The translations under genes were made by a program, and so were the position numbers. The notes below the pieces were generated by a model that saw nothing but the letters and a program-made list of their open reading frames with translations, searched no databases and was not told the DNA's origin. A stretch of DNA of 64,000 nt from Acanthamoeba sp. SK_2022b (lineage: Eukaryota; Discosea; Longamoebia; Acanthamoebidae), in assembly GCA_027943245.1 (NCBI GenBank), contig JANDJZ010000079.1:62001-126000 (forward strand). The letters run 5' to 3'. Of the stretch, positions 1 through 12,500 are shown piece by piece (position 1 is the first letter of the stretch; each line of letters opens with the position of its first letter).

Positions 1-189
1 ATTTTTTGTTCTTGTTTTCCCGGCGAATTAATTTGCCAGGGAAGCGGCCTTTCTTAGACTTGTTCCCGGTGGGTGTGCTTCCCTGCATCTCTGCAGAATC
101 TACCTGTACTCGGGGTGAGAGGTCTTCAACTTCGTGCTCCCTGAAGCCCCATTAGATTTGGGTGGTGCATTTTTGTCCGATTTTTCTCA

Positions 190-3100
190 ATGGAAAACGC
201 CAAGGACGGCATCGAACGACTTGGAATCGAAGAGGATGATGTTGACCTTCGATCATCCTCGTCGTCTGGCACCGAAGATCCCACGGTGGACCTTGACGAA
301 GCGCGGCAGGAGATAAAGAAGCAACAGCAACTCATCGCCAACCTGCAAGCGCAACTTGTACAACCCCCCCCCCCCGTCTTCATTCATTTGATGCCTAATC
401 GCTCTGAAACTATGACGAGGCACTCTGTGATGATCTGCTAGGACTCGTGCACTTATGGCGAGCGTGTTGCTTATGATGATTACTCTCGCATGATGCAGGC
501 CGGACATAAGGAGGGTCCGGAAAAGACAGCAGCGCCAAAGGAGAGCGGAGGCGGAGAAGAAGGCGCGCCAAAGGAGAGTGGAGGCGGGGGAGGGGCTGGA
601 ACGGAGCTGGAAGAGTTCTTTGCCAGTATTGGCCTACCCCAGTACGCTGCCGTATTTGCCAAGGAGGTATACACCCCGGCCACCTCGTCGCTTTCGTTCT
701 TCCCCCCCGTGCGCTTCGTGTTCTTTCTTCTGCTCGTGCTGTCCGTGCGCCTCCCATGCGTTCACGATCAACACCTACGCACACGACGCACACAGGAATT
801 CGATGTCGAGAGCATCATGTTGCTGGACGAGAACGAGCTCAAAGAGATGGAGATTCCACGCGGGCCTCGACTCAAGATCCTCAACCGCATCAAGGCCGGC
901 AACCCCAGCGGCGGCGGCGGCGGCGGCGGCAGTAGTCCCTCGACCGCCCATTCCATCAGCCGATCGTCGTCGGCCAGTCTTGGCTCCTCCGCCGAGTCCC
1001 TCGCCGAAGACTCGAGTGGCAGCGCCGCCGCGCCCGCCATCCAACAGACCAGCACGCTGAACCCCCTCAACCTCGAGGAGGTGGCGCAGGCCGGGCGCAG
1101 GCCGGCACGGCTGTCGTGGGGGCGCATCCCCGAGGGCGAGGCCTCGCCGGGCGGGAGCCCCCGCTCGTCGGCGCCGCTTCATTCGTCGCCGCACCCGGTG
1201 GCCGAGGACACGCTCGGGTCGGGCGGCGTGGTGCGCAAGTTCAAGCGGGATTCGGGGGAGATGCGGCGCAAGCTGGCCGAGGTGCAGCGCTCTCCCGGAC
1301 GATCGACCCTCAAGAAGAGCGTGTCCGACCTCGAAGAGCAGATGAGCGCCAGCGACGGGTGCGTCGTCGCCAGCCGTGCCCTCTCCCCTAACCGCATAAT
1401 AAAACAAGCCCACCAATGACTGACATCTTCACCCCTCTAACGCACACGTCTGTCACAGGTCGGTGTTGACCAAGGCGCTGCTTGAGCGGAGGCGGCGGAG
1501 CAGCGGTTCGACGTCGGGCCGATCGGCGATCCCCACTATCTCTCGATCCCACGAGCACATGGAGCACCGTAGGCCTCTCGCCCCCTCCCCCTCCCCTGCT
1601 TTTGTGGTGGTTGGTTTTCCCTGCCGGTGGTGCGACTTCTGACAGGTGGCCTGTCTGTGACAGATGAGAACGACGAGGGCTCGGCCGGGGAGGGCCTGGT
1701 CAAGAAGGTCCTGCTCGTCGACGCGTCGGCGCCCATCAAGACGGTCAAGAAGATGGCCATCACCGACATACTGCCCAAGGTCTCGCAGATGCCCGTCGAG
1801 AAGCAGAAGGCCAAGAAAGTCAGCGGAGTGGTGCCGTCTCATCCCGCTCTATCGCTTTTTGATACTATTTTATTTGTTTTTTTTTCCTTCTCCCGATTGG
1901 TCGAGTGCTGAGCTGTGTGCGTGTGTTGTGCCTGTGAAGGTCTACGAGTACTACTTCACTGGCGCGCGGCTCATCGAATGGCTGCTCGAGGAGTCGCTCG
2001 CGACGACGCCGATGGACGCCGTCATGGTGTGTTCCATGCTGCTCCAGCTGGGCGTCATCGTGTCGCTCGCAAAAAGCAAGGAGTTCGAGGGCAAGCTCGA
2101 GCTCTACGCGCTCGAGGTGGGCGACTCGCGCGACAAGCGGACGCGAAGTGTCAACTACGCCCACTCGCCCGTGCCTCCTGACAGCTCGCCCTCCTCCAAG
2201 GCCAGCAAGAAGGAAAAGAAGGAGAAGAAAAAGAAGGGTATACCCCCCTCCCATCGCTTCGTTCTTTTATGTCCGAACAGGGAGATATCTTCTCGAACTT
2301 GTACGAACGTCTCACGTCGTGTGTTGCGGTGGCTCTCGACAGAGAAAGACGGGAAGAAGAAGGAGAAGCGAAAGGAGCCACGTCGCCCATTCAGTCTGCG
2401 GAAGAGCGGCATGGCCATCCTCAACGGCATCAAGATGGCGCAGGCCGAGGAGAAGGCTTACGAGGGCGCCAACAATCAGCTCAGGCGCCGCATCTTCAAA
2501 GCGACTCTAGAGGAGGTCATGGCCCTCCAGCAGGAGAGCGATCCGACGCTGCAGGTGCCCCGGATACTGGTGGAGCTGCGGCGGGCCATCGTCAACAACC
2601 GCGGGCACCAGACCGTGGGCGTGTTCCGCATCTCTGGCAACAACGACCGAGTCATCGAGCTGGTGGCGCAGCTCAACGAAGGCGACTACGACGTGCTGCG
2701 CGGTGTGGACGATGTGCACATCCTGGCCACTATCCTCAAGCGCTGGATTCGCGACCTCGCCGAGCCCCTCATCCCCGCCGACATGTACTACGCCGCCATC
2801 GAAATAGGTGCGCGCTCGCCTCTTCCTCCCCCCCCCCCACACCACAAAGCTCTGTCTCGCCACTCCCCGGCAGCTGCGAGCGCGTAACTCATGTGAGCGC
2901 GTGGTGGTGGTGGGGACACGACAGTGAAAGTGGACGGGTACAGGCAGCCGGAGCGGTGTTGGGAGGCGCTGGTGGGCGTGCCCATGCTGAACCAGCGGGT
3001 GATGGTCTACATACTCGACTTCCTGCGCGACCTCGGGCGGCCCGAGTACAGCGCCGTCACCAAGATGGACGTCGACAACCTCGCCATGGTCTTCGCCCCG

Positions 3101-3505
3101 CTCTTCCTCTGCTGCCCCGACTCCTCCCTCCTCTTCTCCAACAGCGTCTACGAGGCCACCTTTGTACAGAACCTCCTCACCACCGACCCCTCCACTGCCT
3201 CCGTTCCCTCTCCCTCTACGCCGGCCGTATCCACCTTCACCCCGTCACCGCGCTCCTCGCCGGTGATGGCCGGCGCCCACCACCATCATCACTCCGTGGC
3301 GTCGCCCTCGCCGCCCTCCTCTCCCTCTATGCCCATCTCCTCTTCGCCGGTCTACTCCGTGCTGGCCTCGTCCTCGTCGTCCGTGCCGTCCCCGACGTCC
3401 TCGTCGCCGCTATCCTCCACCGCCTCTTTCTCGCATTACTCCCCATCCACCCTCCGCGCACGCCGAGCGCTCACCCCTCGCGCCTCCTCGCCCACCATTG
3501 AATGA
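190..3505 (+). CDS. SAM-DEP-RhoGAP protein
   Basis: Rho-family GTPase-activating protein of about 855 residues, in eight exons: 190-357, 442-666, 796 to about 1358, about 1459-1569, about 1663-1819, about 1939-2236, about 2341-2812 and about 2925-3505. The start is the ATG at 190; exon 1 encodes a short coiled coil (residues about 36-56). A SAM domain (about 110-160) begins with LEEFFASIGLPQYAAVF and is split by the second intron. A Ser/Gly-rich linker follows, then a DEP domain (about 408-470, YYFTGARLIEWLLEE), a Lys-rich linker and a RhoGAP domain (about 530-740). The catalytic arginine finger is visible in GVFRISG, and the late motif DNLAMVFAPLF is present. A Ser/Pro-rich tail of about 110 residues ends the protein. 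The joins keep frame with GT-AG introns. The RhoGAP fold is certain. The GTPase target (Rho, Rac or Cdc42) cannot be read. SAM and DEP suggest oligomerisation and membrane targeting. Confidence 0.9.
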
Positions 3506-3661
3506 TCCTCTAGCGAAGCGATTGCGGTGTCCTGAGCGGCTAACGTAGAAACTTATTTAATGTACTTTAAGAGGAGATGATCCATCATTCCATCCTACCG
3601 CACATGCTGTACACTTGCATCTCTGCCGGCGCGTTGCGTTCAAAATTGGGCCGTCGAAAAT

Positions 3662-4010
3662 TTAGTTAACAGCGATGGTCGTGGAAGAGCCGCCAAAGCT
3701 CGTGTCCTTGTCCTCCTCTTCCTCTTCCACTTCATAGATTACTCGAATGTACAGGGAGCAGCTCGGACATCGTGCAATCTCTTCTCCATTCATCAATTCC
3801 TCCTAAATTGCGTTGTTAGCCTATCTTCTTGGCAGATTAGCATCTAATGAACACGGGGTGTACCTCGGAGATGATGAACTTGTCGCCGCAGGGGCAGGGG
3901 TAAGTGTAGATCTTCTTTTCCTCATCGAATTCCATGTCCTCAATTTCCACCTCATCGTAGACCCCCTCCGTGTTGGATGCGATTGCCGCTGCCGCCTCCT
4001 CCGCGTTCAT
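3662..4010 (-). CDS. DPH3: Diphthamide biosynthesis protein 3 (CSL zinc finger)
   Basis: Small iron/zinc protein that donates electrons to the Dph1-Dph2 radical enzyme in the first step of diphthamide synthesis on elongation factor 2; family members also act with Elongator. Two exons, 4010-3864 and 3802-3662, joined in phase 0 across a 61-bp GT-AG intron, give 95 residues, close to the usual family length. Visible features are the acidic N-terminal [11 protein letters not shown], the first metal pair in YPCPCGDKF, the conserved FIISEEELMNGE, and the second pair in [14 protein letters not shown]. The ATG at 4010 was chosen because family proteins begin shortly before the VEIEDMEF block; an in-frame ATG at 4115 would add 35 residues with no family match. 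The gene is convergent with the RhoGAP gene, with about 155 bp between stops. Confidence 0.95.
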
Positions 4011-4196
4011 CTCGCAATACACTGGGCCGAATTGTTGAGTGATGCAAGTGAAAGATTGCGTGGTGATGGCAACCTCTGCCGGTGTTAGCTGAAATGCACT
4101 GAGATTTTTCTGCACGAGCCTGTGCGTTTGTTTTCGGAGTTGTTCAATGCTCGATCAAAAAAAAGCTGCAACAACAGGAAGTGTCACTTGTCAGCT

Positions 4197-6343
4197 TTAG
4201 GCGCTGGCCTCCTGCTCCTCCTTGGCCAGCTCGGAATCGTCGGGCTCCTCCTCATCCTCCTGTTGGCACACAGAGACGGCATACCCCGGAATCGAATCGA
4301 ATCGAATCGAATCGATGAGATGGAGAGCCGCCAAGAGAGGGAGTGAACGAGGGGAGAACGTGCCTTGATGACGCCCCTGTCCTTGGACGGGTTGTTGCCG
4401 CCGTAGTCTGACTCGAGCACAGCGACGTCGATGAGCTCCAGCAGCGCGTCGGTCTTCTTCTGGCCAGGACCAATAGCGCCTGTAGCAGGAGCCGTGAGCG
4501 ACACGGGCGGCGAGACGCGATGGCCATCGCGTGGTGCGGAGGAGGCAAAGTAGTTTACCGGAGAGGAAGTTGATCTTGGCTTTCGTGTCCGCTTCGAGGA
4601 AGGCGCTGAGCATGGCCCAGAACACGGAGAACACCTTGGGGGCGTCCACGATGAAGAGCTTGTGCAGCCTCTCGGGGTAATGTGTGTAGAAAATGTTGAG
4701 GGCCTCCTTGCACACCGCCTTGGGAGGGAAGCACTTCCGGTTGGAGCCCTTGAGATCGAGAATCCACAGCATCTGCTCGGTCTCTGTTTCCCCCCCCCCC
4801 ATGCACACGCATTCGCGAGACAGGTCAGTCCACGCGTGCTCCAACACTCGAGACACCAACTTGCCGGCAGCGAGCGGATGGTCGGGGCTGCCCGCACCTT
4901 CGGGATTCATGGAGGCGATGGCCTTCTCCATCACGTACACGACGTAGCGAGTATAGAGCACAAAGTCGGTCATTGGCTGGCTGCGCGCACAGACCAACCG
5001 TTAATCGACCGCGCGAGACACACTCGAGTCTGTGTTTGAAAGGCGGCAGGGGGGAGGTGGTGGGCGTTACTTGAACTTGACCATGATGATGGGACGACCC
5101 TGCTTGTCCTTGCCGTTGTTGTAGAGCATGCCCATTTCGATCAGCTCCTTGACGTCCTGTGGAGGCAAACGCGATGCATCGTGAGAACCCACTTCCCGAG
5201 AGAGAGAGAGAGAGAGAGAAGATAATTGGGGGGGGGGTAATGAGTCGAAGAGTGTACCTCCTCCTTGATGCTCTCCGGCTTGAACTCCCTCCTCCACTTG
5301 AGGGTGTCCTGGATCATGATCAAGCTCTTCTCGAGGTTCCACCCGAACTTGTCCACTCGCGCCCTCAGGTAACGCGCCAGGCAAGTGTCGTCGCACCACT
5401 GTTGGTTCGAAACACCGCACATGCGCATTCAGCGGGGAGGGAGTGGCGGGGGTCGGTCGGTCAGTCATTGGGGGCGGGGCAGAGGCAAGCAAAGTCGCCT
5501 GAACACGGGGCGATGGAGGGGATGGGCGCGCACCTGCTTCTCCTCGTCGGTGAGGCCGGTCGAGAAGAGCTTCTCACGGAAGTTCACGAGCTGGCACTTC
5601 TGTGTGTTGTTGAGCGTGGCGGCAGTTCGCGGGAGGATGGTGTCAAGGAACTCGGTCGCCTGCTTCTTGCTCGCGTTGATGCTCTCCACCCACTCCTTGA
5701 GCTCTGCGTGTTGCGAAATGAGAGCGAGAGAGAGAGAGAGAGAGAGAGACGACACTGTGAGGCCGAGTGATGCGCGGGGACGTCGTTTGTGTGAAGTGGG
5801 GAGAGGTGCAGGTGGCCCGACCCTTCTCAGACTCGGCCATGACGATGTAGGGCTTCTTGTCAACGACGACCTTGAAGGGCCACTGGTTGGCCTTGAGCTT
5901 CTTGGGGTCACGGTCCATCACGCTCGCCTCGTCCACCGCGGGCAGATCGAAGCGCTTGGCCACTTCCTGTAGTAGACAGCAGTAATCAACAATTAAAACG
6001 CAAAATCACCAGAATGTGAGAACACCATTTCATAATAATAAAAACATTCTAAATGAAGCGAAATTGTGAGGGAATCAATGTGCCTTGACGTTCTTGGGCG
6101 ACTTGAGGAAGTCGAGCGAACCAGTCTCAGTGTTGATTCGCATGTAGAACTTCTTGAAGTCGAAGGCAGCCTTGCCCTCGGCACGTTCGCCCAGGTGAAC
6201 GTAGCCCTCGCGTCCCTAGGAATGGATATGAATGAATTAATGGTTAATTTCATTCAAGGTCACATTTATTTACTTGCGTTTCAAATGTACACATGTCGGT
6301 GTAGACTTAGGGCCGTCCGTACCTGTGTGGTGGTTTGTTCCAT
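4197..6343 (-). CDS. PH domain + CRAL-TRIO (SEC14-like) lipid-binding protein
   Basis: Predicted phosphoinositide and lipid-transfer protein of about 393 residues in ten exons. Exon 1 (6343-6323) encodes only MEQTTTQ; exon 2 is 6215-6084 and exon 3 starts at 5966. A PH domain covers residues about 9-115, from GYVHLGERAEGKAAFDF to ELKEWVESI, with the C-terminal helix tryptophan. A CRAL-TRIO N-terminal helical region follows (about 118-200, LARYLRARVDKFGWNLEKS), then the lipid-binding lobe (about 215-360), with GRPIIMVKFN, WILDLKGSN and KLFIVDAPKVFSVFWAML. An acidic tail ends EEQEASA. The known SEC14 role is exchange of phosphatidylinositol or another hydrophobic ligand at membranes; the PH domain should target phosphoinositide membranes. 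Two introns (6083-5967 and 4363-4260) appear to use GC donors after AAG, although nearby in-frame GT donors exist. The specific ligand is unknown. Confidence 0.9.
4290..4315. repeat. AATCG pentanucleotide repeat in SEC14-like intron
   Basis: Five tandem AATCG units in the last intron (4363-4260) of the PH-CRAL-TRIO gene, between the apparent GC donor and the acceptor. Confidence 0.95.
5198..5220. repeat. (GA)n repeat in SEC14-like intron
   Basis: Perfect GA run of about 11 units in an intron of the minus-strand PH-CRAL-TRIO gene. On the coding strand it is a TC-type pyrimidine tract, which may serve as a polypyrimidine element. Confidence 0.95.
5726..5748. repeat. Second (GA)n repeat in SEC14-like intron
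   Basis: A second GA run of about 11 units in the intron just upstream of the ELKEWVESI exon of the same minus-strand gene. It again reads as a CT pyrimidine tract on the coding strand, about 20 bp before the CAG acceptor. Confidence 0.95.
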
Positions 6344-6570
6344 GGTGAATGAGAGAAGCGATTGATCACACGGAAACAATAAGAAAGAAAAAAGAGACAA
6401 GCTTGTCGAAGAGGCCAACTACGGAGTTGAGCCCACCATCACCAAGGCTCCGCGCCCCACAAAATCACATTTCCCTCTCGTGGCCAGATACTCACCCCCC
6501 TTGCTTCCTGCACGCATTACCACTACAGGTAAGAGGGCTGAGAAGGAGAAGGGTAGCCACTAGATGGACT

Positions 6571-9500
6571 CTACATTTCTCCAGCGTGCCCACAGCCATC
6601 AGCCACCAGTGAAAGTGAAAGTGAAGTAGGGCCCGCATCGCCGGCGAGGGGCTGCACCGGTGGTCGTCTGGCGGCGGCGGTAGCGGCGAGCTGCGTGCGC
6701 AGGAGTCGCGCACAAAAGGGCGAGCAGGCATCGCCGCCCACCACCAGAGTGCGCGAGGGCTGACCGAGCAGCGGCCCCTCCCACCGACGGCGAAGCGCTG
6801 TCGCGGGCGCGCCGGGGTAGAGCTGGCCGCACACGCTGCACTCCCTCGCAGTCGCCCGTCCCTCGCCGAGCATAGACCTCTGTCGAAGGAGCGCGCGGCT
6901 GTCGCCATCCCTGGTCTCTCGGTGGATGGCCAGCTGCCAGCACATGGCCCGCAGCGTGGGGATACCAACCGGCGGTAGCGGCACATCGTAGTCGTGGAGA
7001 TCGGCTTGCGTGGCGTCGGTGGACGACTCCTGGAGCAGGAGCGGGTTGTTATCCAGCGAGACCGACGCGAGTGCGCTGGTCGACTGCTTGCCCTTGCCCT
7101 TGCGCTTCGCCTCGTTGACGGCAGACGCGTCGTCACCGCCGTATTGGGCGACAAAGTGCAGCGGCAGGAAGGCGATCCGGTTGTTGTGGAGGAAGACCCG
7201 CTCCAGTCGGGCGAGCTTGCCCTGGGCTAGGCCGAGCGCCAGGAGCGACACGTCGGCGAGCAGGTTGTGAGAGAGGTCGAGGCATCGCAGCTGCCGTAGG
7301 TCCATGAGCCCGTCCAGCTGCGCGAGCTTGGCCAAGCGGTTGTGGTCGAGGCGAAGTTCTGTGAGCCCACCGAGCACGCCCGCGGACGACAGGTGAAGGC
7401 CGCCCAGCCTGTTGAAGCTCAGAGAGAGGTAGGTGATCACTCCCTCGTCGCGCACCGTTCGCTTGCTGGGCGTGGAAGACGCGGACGAAGCCGAAGACGA
7501 AGACGATGACGAGGATGAGAGCACCGACAGCGAGTCCGATGACGAAGAGGTGGTCAAGGTGGCTGACGAGCTCGGGTCGAGCGAAGAGATCAGCGAAGAG
7601 AGGGAGGATCGTAGGGCCGGCGACGACGATGAAGAGTGCGAGTCGATGAGAGCCGTCGGCAGCGACGTCAGCTGGAGGCCGTCCAATATGACCTGCCTCT
7701 CTCTGGTCGGCAGCACGGCCAACGCCACGTCTGCCTGCTAGTGTGCATTTCCGCGTGAGCTCACGCGGCTTCCGAGGACAGCTCGAGCGCATACCTTGGA
7801 GTCGCTCTCTTGTCGCCACCTCTGTAGCCCCTCGAGAATCTGCTCCTTCCGCCGCATGTAGGCGTTGCAAAACGTCGCCGTCCTGCGGGAGTGGGGTGAG
7901 TCCCAGGCACGTTTGGGGAGAAGAGCGGCCGGTGCTCAGGGGCGCGCACCTGAGGAGCTCCACTTCGACGTTGATCGCGGTCCAACGCACGAGGGTGGCG
8001 AGGGACTGCATGGGCACGATCATGCCGTCTTGAAGCGGTCCCCACAGCAAGGGCTCGGGCTTCTGCATCCCGAAGAAATACGAATGATGACTTGAGTCAA
8101 TAAGGCTGCCGCTGCTGTTGCCGTGCTGTAAAGACGTGGTGTGGTGTGGTGTGGTGTGGTGTGGTGGTGTGGTGTGGTGTGGTGTGGTGTGGTGTGGTTG
8201 GGCGAACCGTTGATTTCAGCTGCACGCGGACGAACCCACGTCGGATCGGGTAGATGATGATGTAGAGGCACGTCACTTTGGTGCGCAGAGTCGATATGTC
8301 GTAGTCACCGTCGTGTTCGCTCCACACGATATTCAGTTCGTCGTTGCCGATGTGTCGCTTCTGCAATGGGGACCACCCGACATCGCATGAGTCGCGGCTG
8401 CGCTGCTCGCGCGGGCAAACAACGGACAAGACGAACCTTGTGGATCTGCTGTGGGTCGTCCGGGTCGGTGGGGAAGAAGGGCCCGACGTGGAACATCAGC
8501 TCAGTGGTGGGGCTGGTCGAAAAGGGCATCTCCAGCTCTTGCTCGTGCGACAAACCGCCGACATACCCCTTATGATAGGGAAGGTATACCTGTTCACGAG
8601 CCCCATCATCAATTGCATGCGTATGCGCGCGTCGTGTCCTTGGCCTCACGGGGGGGGGGGATGCGCACAGTAGAGCCGAGCTGGGCCATGAAGTTGCGGA
8701 ATGCCGACGAGCATGTGCTGTTGGCGAGGATGTCCATTTGGTTGTCCTGGCCAGGTCCCACATACACCACGCCCACCTTGAACACGTCCTTCCTGCCAAT
8801 CACAACCCGATCCATCAGCAATTGATGCGGGAGCATGCATACGTCGATAGAGCGGAGGGGGGATCGAACTCTGGCACGCCGGCGAGACGGCGCACGAATC
8901 GTTCTACGCTGTCCACGCTCGGGTGGATGACACGCGGCATTACGTGGGCATCCTCAGCAGGTGCGACCAGGGCCGTGCGCGGCAAGGGCAGGCGCAGCGC
9001 CGGCGGAAGCTATCGTGCGGATACGATCGAGTGATGCTCATGAGCGACCCAGAGCCCACCCGGGACGAGGGCATGGCGGGGGCGGGCAAACAAACCTGCT
9101 GATCCTGGCTCTTTTTCTTAAGATGGTGGCTGGCCTGGCTTCGGGGGAGGATCACTTCCCTGAGGGCGTCCCCACGGTAACCGAAGCTTCCGGTGCCGTT
9201 GTGCACCTGCACCGTCGTGACGATTTCTGTTCCATCGCCGGGGCCGAGCATGAGTTAACGGGCGCCCATGTGGTCGTCGCAGTTGGCAGAGGCCAATTTT
9301 GGAGGGGGGGAGGAAGGGAGCAAACCATCGCCGGCCCGATCCTCCCTCACGAGGAAGACGGAGGAGCCCCAGCTGTAGCATGCGGAATGTTGCGCCACGC
9401 CGAGCGTCATGTCCGGAGGCGCGCGAGGCAGTGACACAAATGGATTGCCTGCGTCGCGCAAGAAATGGGGCGAGGAGTGTGAGAGAGTGCATGAGCAAAA

Positions 9501-12500
9501 GCACACCTGCGATTCGGTGGGGCTGCAGTCGCACCCTTCCTGAAGTTGTGGGCGTAGAGCAAGTGCAGAAGCAGGGCCTCGGCCCTTCCTTCCGTCAGGT
9601 GGCACCTCTCCTTGGCCTCCTACATGTGTGTGTTTGTGTGCGTGTGCGTGTGTGTCTCACGACCGTGAGTCAAATGACCCAGGCCTGGCCGAGCGGCTGG
9701 TGATGGATGTGGTGCGGTGCCCGTACCTGAGGCTCGGTCTCCTCGAAGTGGAGGTGTCGCTGGTAGAGCGAGTTGAAGACAGCGCCCACTTGATCCATGT
9801 AGGACGACGACGCGAGCATGGGGAGCGCGGGCGGTTTCGGGTTGAAAGACGAAGACGTGGAGGAGAGCAGGGCGGTGGGCGAGATGGGCACCATGAGCGG
9901 GAACATGGGGCAGACGAGGGAGAAGAGCGAGGAGATGGACGGGGGCGAGGCGTAGTCGGTGAGCGGGTCCGGAAGGATGCACGTTTCCAGCGTGCTGAAC
10001 AGGAGGGAGACCAGGGCCTCGTCGCTCAAGAATGGGAACGGCAGGCTGAGCCACTCCCGCAACCCCTGGCAGTAGTGCTTCCACAACTCGGGAGCTATTT
10101 TTAAATAAAATAATGAATAGAATCGTATAAATCAGGTCCCACTGCCGCATTTGAAAAGAGAGAGAGAGAGAGAGTACTAGAGTCGATGGCATTCTGGCAG
10201 AGCATCTCGATGATCGATCGGATGTGCTCAAGAGGATCTCTCTGCAGAGTGCGACATAGAGTGAGGCGCCTCGTGGATCGTAGATTGGTGGGGAAATGGG
10301 AGGGGGGACGGAGGGCGGACGGTACCGTGAACATGAGTGTGGGGTAGATGGACGTAAGCACGCTCAGCGAGGAGACGGCAAGGCTGACGACGTCGGGAGT
10401 CTCCATGAAGGAACAGCTGTTCTTGAGTACGGTGAGCATCTGCTCGATCAGGCGCCTCATGTACAGCTGAGCCTGTCGCTGCTCCGCCTCCTCGGTGCTG
10501 ACATGCGCCTTCTCTTCCTCCTTCTCCTCCTCGTTGGATGCGCAGTGCGGGTACAGGCAGTGGACCTCCAGGAGCGAGACCAGCGTGGAAGAGATCGTGC
10601 TGAGACACTGGACCTTGTTTCGGGAGTGGGGCTCCTCTTCGATAACGCGCATCACCATTGCCACGATTTCATCGAGAGCCTGATCGGAACCATGGCCACC
10701 CGGTGAAACGAGTGAGCGATCAGTTGTCAGGGGCGTCATCGTGGGGGCAGCGTGGGGGAGACGGCGTACGTGGAGCTTGTCCAGGCGAGGCATCACGGGG
10801 AGGCTACCCGGGGTAAGCGTCGGAAGGGCGCCGCGAAGCACCACGTTTGTGATGCGACACAGCACGCGCACAACGTTCGGACGTATAACGTCCGACTTGG
10901 CTTTGTCGTCCGCCTTTTGATTCCAATCAATGCACAACAGTCAGCGGAGTTGCCCCTAAAATAGGTGGGTGGGATACCTTACCAAAAAGGTTCTTATGGC
11001 CGTGCAGTATGGACCTATGAGGTCGGTGCAGTGATCGAAACGTGCGTGGAATACGTTTTCCGTGTGCTCCAGTGCCGCAAGCATCAAAGGCCAGTGCTGT
11101 AGCGCCTAGAATATTTTAAAAATAGATGAACCTTGTCCTGTCCGGTTGGCGCGATCATGAGTCGGGAGGGGAGGCCGCGTACAAACGTAAGGGTCTTGTG
11201 GAAGGAGTCCCACAGCGGCTTGGACTGGAGCAGTCGGCTGGCTGGCAGGAAGATCCCACAAATCAGCCGCAACGCTTCTCCCCGGCACTCGAGGAGCTCA
11301 CTACCAAGCCAAGAGTTAGCTCAGCCAACCCGCCAAGGGTCTATAGAGAACGCGAATTGAAGGCAGAGAGCGAGAGTACGGCTTATCGCGCTCCATCAGC
11401 ACTAGTAGCGGCTCGTAAGCGAGCTGCACGATGTGAAGGCCACTTTCGCTCTCTGTAACCCATCCGCCCCGCCCACCACGGTTAGTTTTGGCGATGAGTT
11501 GAGGGCAGTCTCGCAACGGAGTGAGGTGCGATGCTTCTCGTACCGTCGGCGATGTGTTGATACCGCTCAACGTTCGCCATAAAGGGCTTCGTATGAATCT
11601 CAAGGGCACCATCTAGCCGCTTGAGGAACGCAATCAGCGCGCTCGGATCGGCGCTCAGTCCATTCAAGCCCGGCAGGACCTCTGATATTAATAAAAATTA
11701 ATGAATAATTCAATTAAATTAATTTAAAAACACAACTCAGCAAAGGTTGTATGAGAACAGTTTGACCGAGAGGCGTACCGAGCATCCGCCGAGAGAGCAA
11801 AAGCATGCGGGCGAGGAAGTTGCCCTCGCCAGACCCTCGCCACTGCTCGGCCGTCACACTCGCGAATATGTTGGCTGTCCGGGTTGGCGCTACGGCTGGC
11901 GCGCTTGGGGTCTGGGACGGCGTCACAACCACGGTGGGCTTGCGATCGACAAAGTGCGGACCTAACATTACGGCGCACATGTGCACGTCAGCATTGCATG
12001 TAGCCTTATCGTGTGTGAAAACGTACCAATCTCCGAAAAGGCGCCTTGTGCGATGAGGTCTGCGATGATGCGGCTCCAGTCCTCGAGGGTGCCCAGGTAG
12101 GCGCTATGCAGGGCCGGAATACTGAAGTACTGCTTGAGCGCGTAGTGGAATGGCTGCCATACGTCCATGCGCGTCTCCCCGGATCGAACCAAAAGGAAGA
12201 GCGCCAGCTGCACATCGACCGCGATTGAACGTGGTAAGTCAACGGTTTAAATGAAGGCTTAAGGCTATGAAACAGCGATCAGGCAACGTGGGACGCGTAC
12301 TTGGACCAAGACCCACAGCTGTTCGTCGAGGGAACGGGACGGCGGGTAGTTCAGATAGTATTGGGCCTCGTCCTCGAGCAGTTCACAAAGCGACGAGAAG
12401 AAGAAATCCCTGCCGATATGTTAGCTCAGACGTTGCTGGTTGTGAAGCCGAGCGGTCGACTTACCGCGTGCGCGTGTCGTATGCCGGCAGATGATTCTCC

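Noticed and set aside
3837..4115. Longer DPH3 start at 4115
   Set aside because: The extra 35 residues have no family match and DPH3 proteins begin just before the acidic VEIED block.
7133..8068. Minus-strand 311-residue frame overlapping the RapGAP exons
   Set aside because: Only the first part is in the RapGAP frame; the rest reads through introns in a shifted frame and loses the LRR sequence.
8135..8198. GGTGT repeat considered as telomere-like sequence
   Set aside because: It is internal to an intron, lacks a standard telomere unit and has coding exons of the same gene on both sides.
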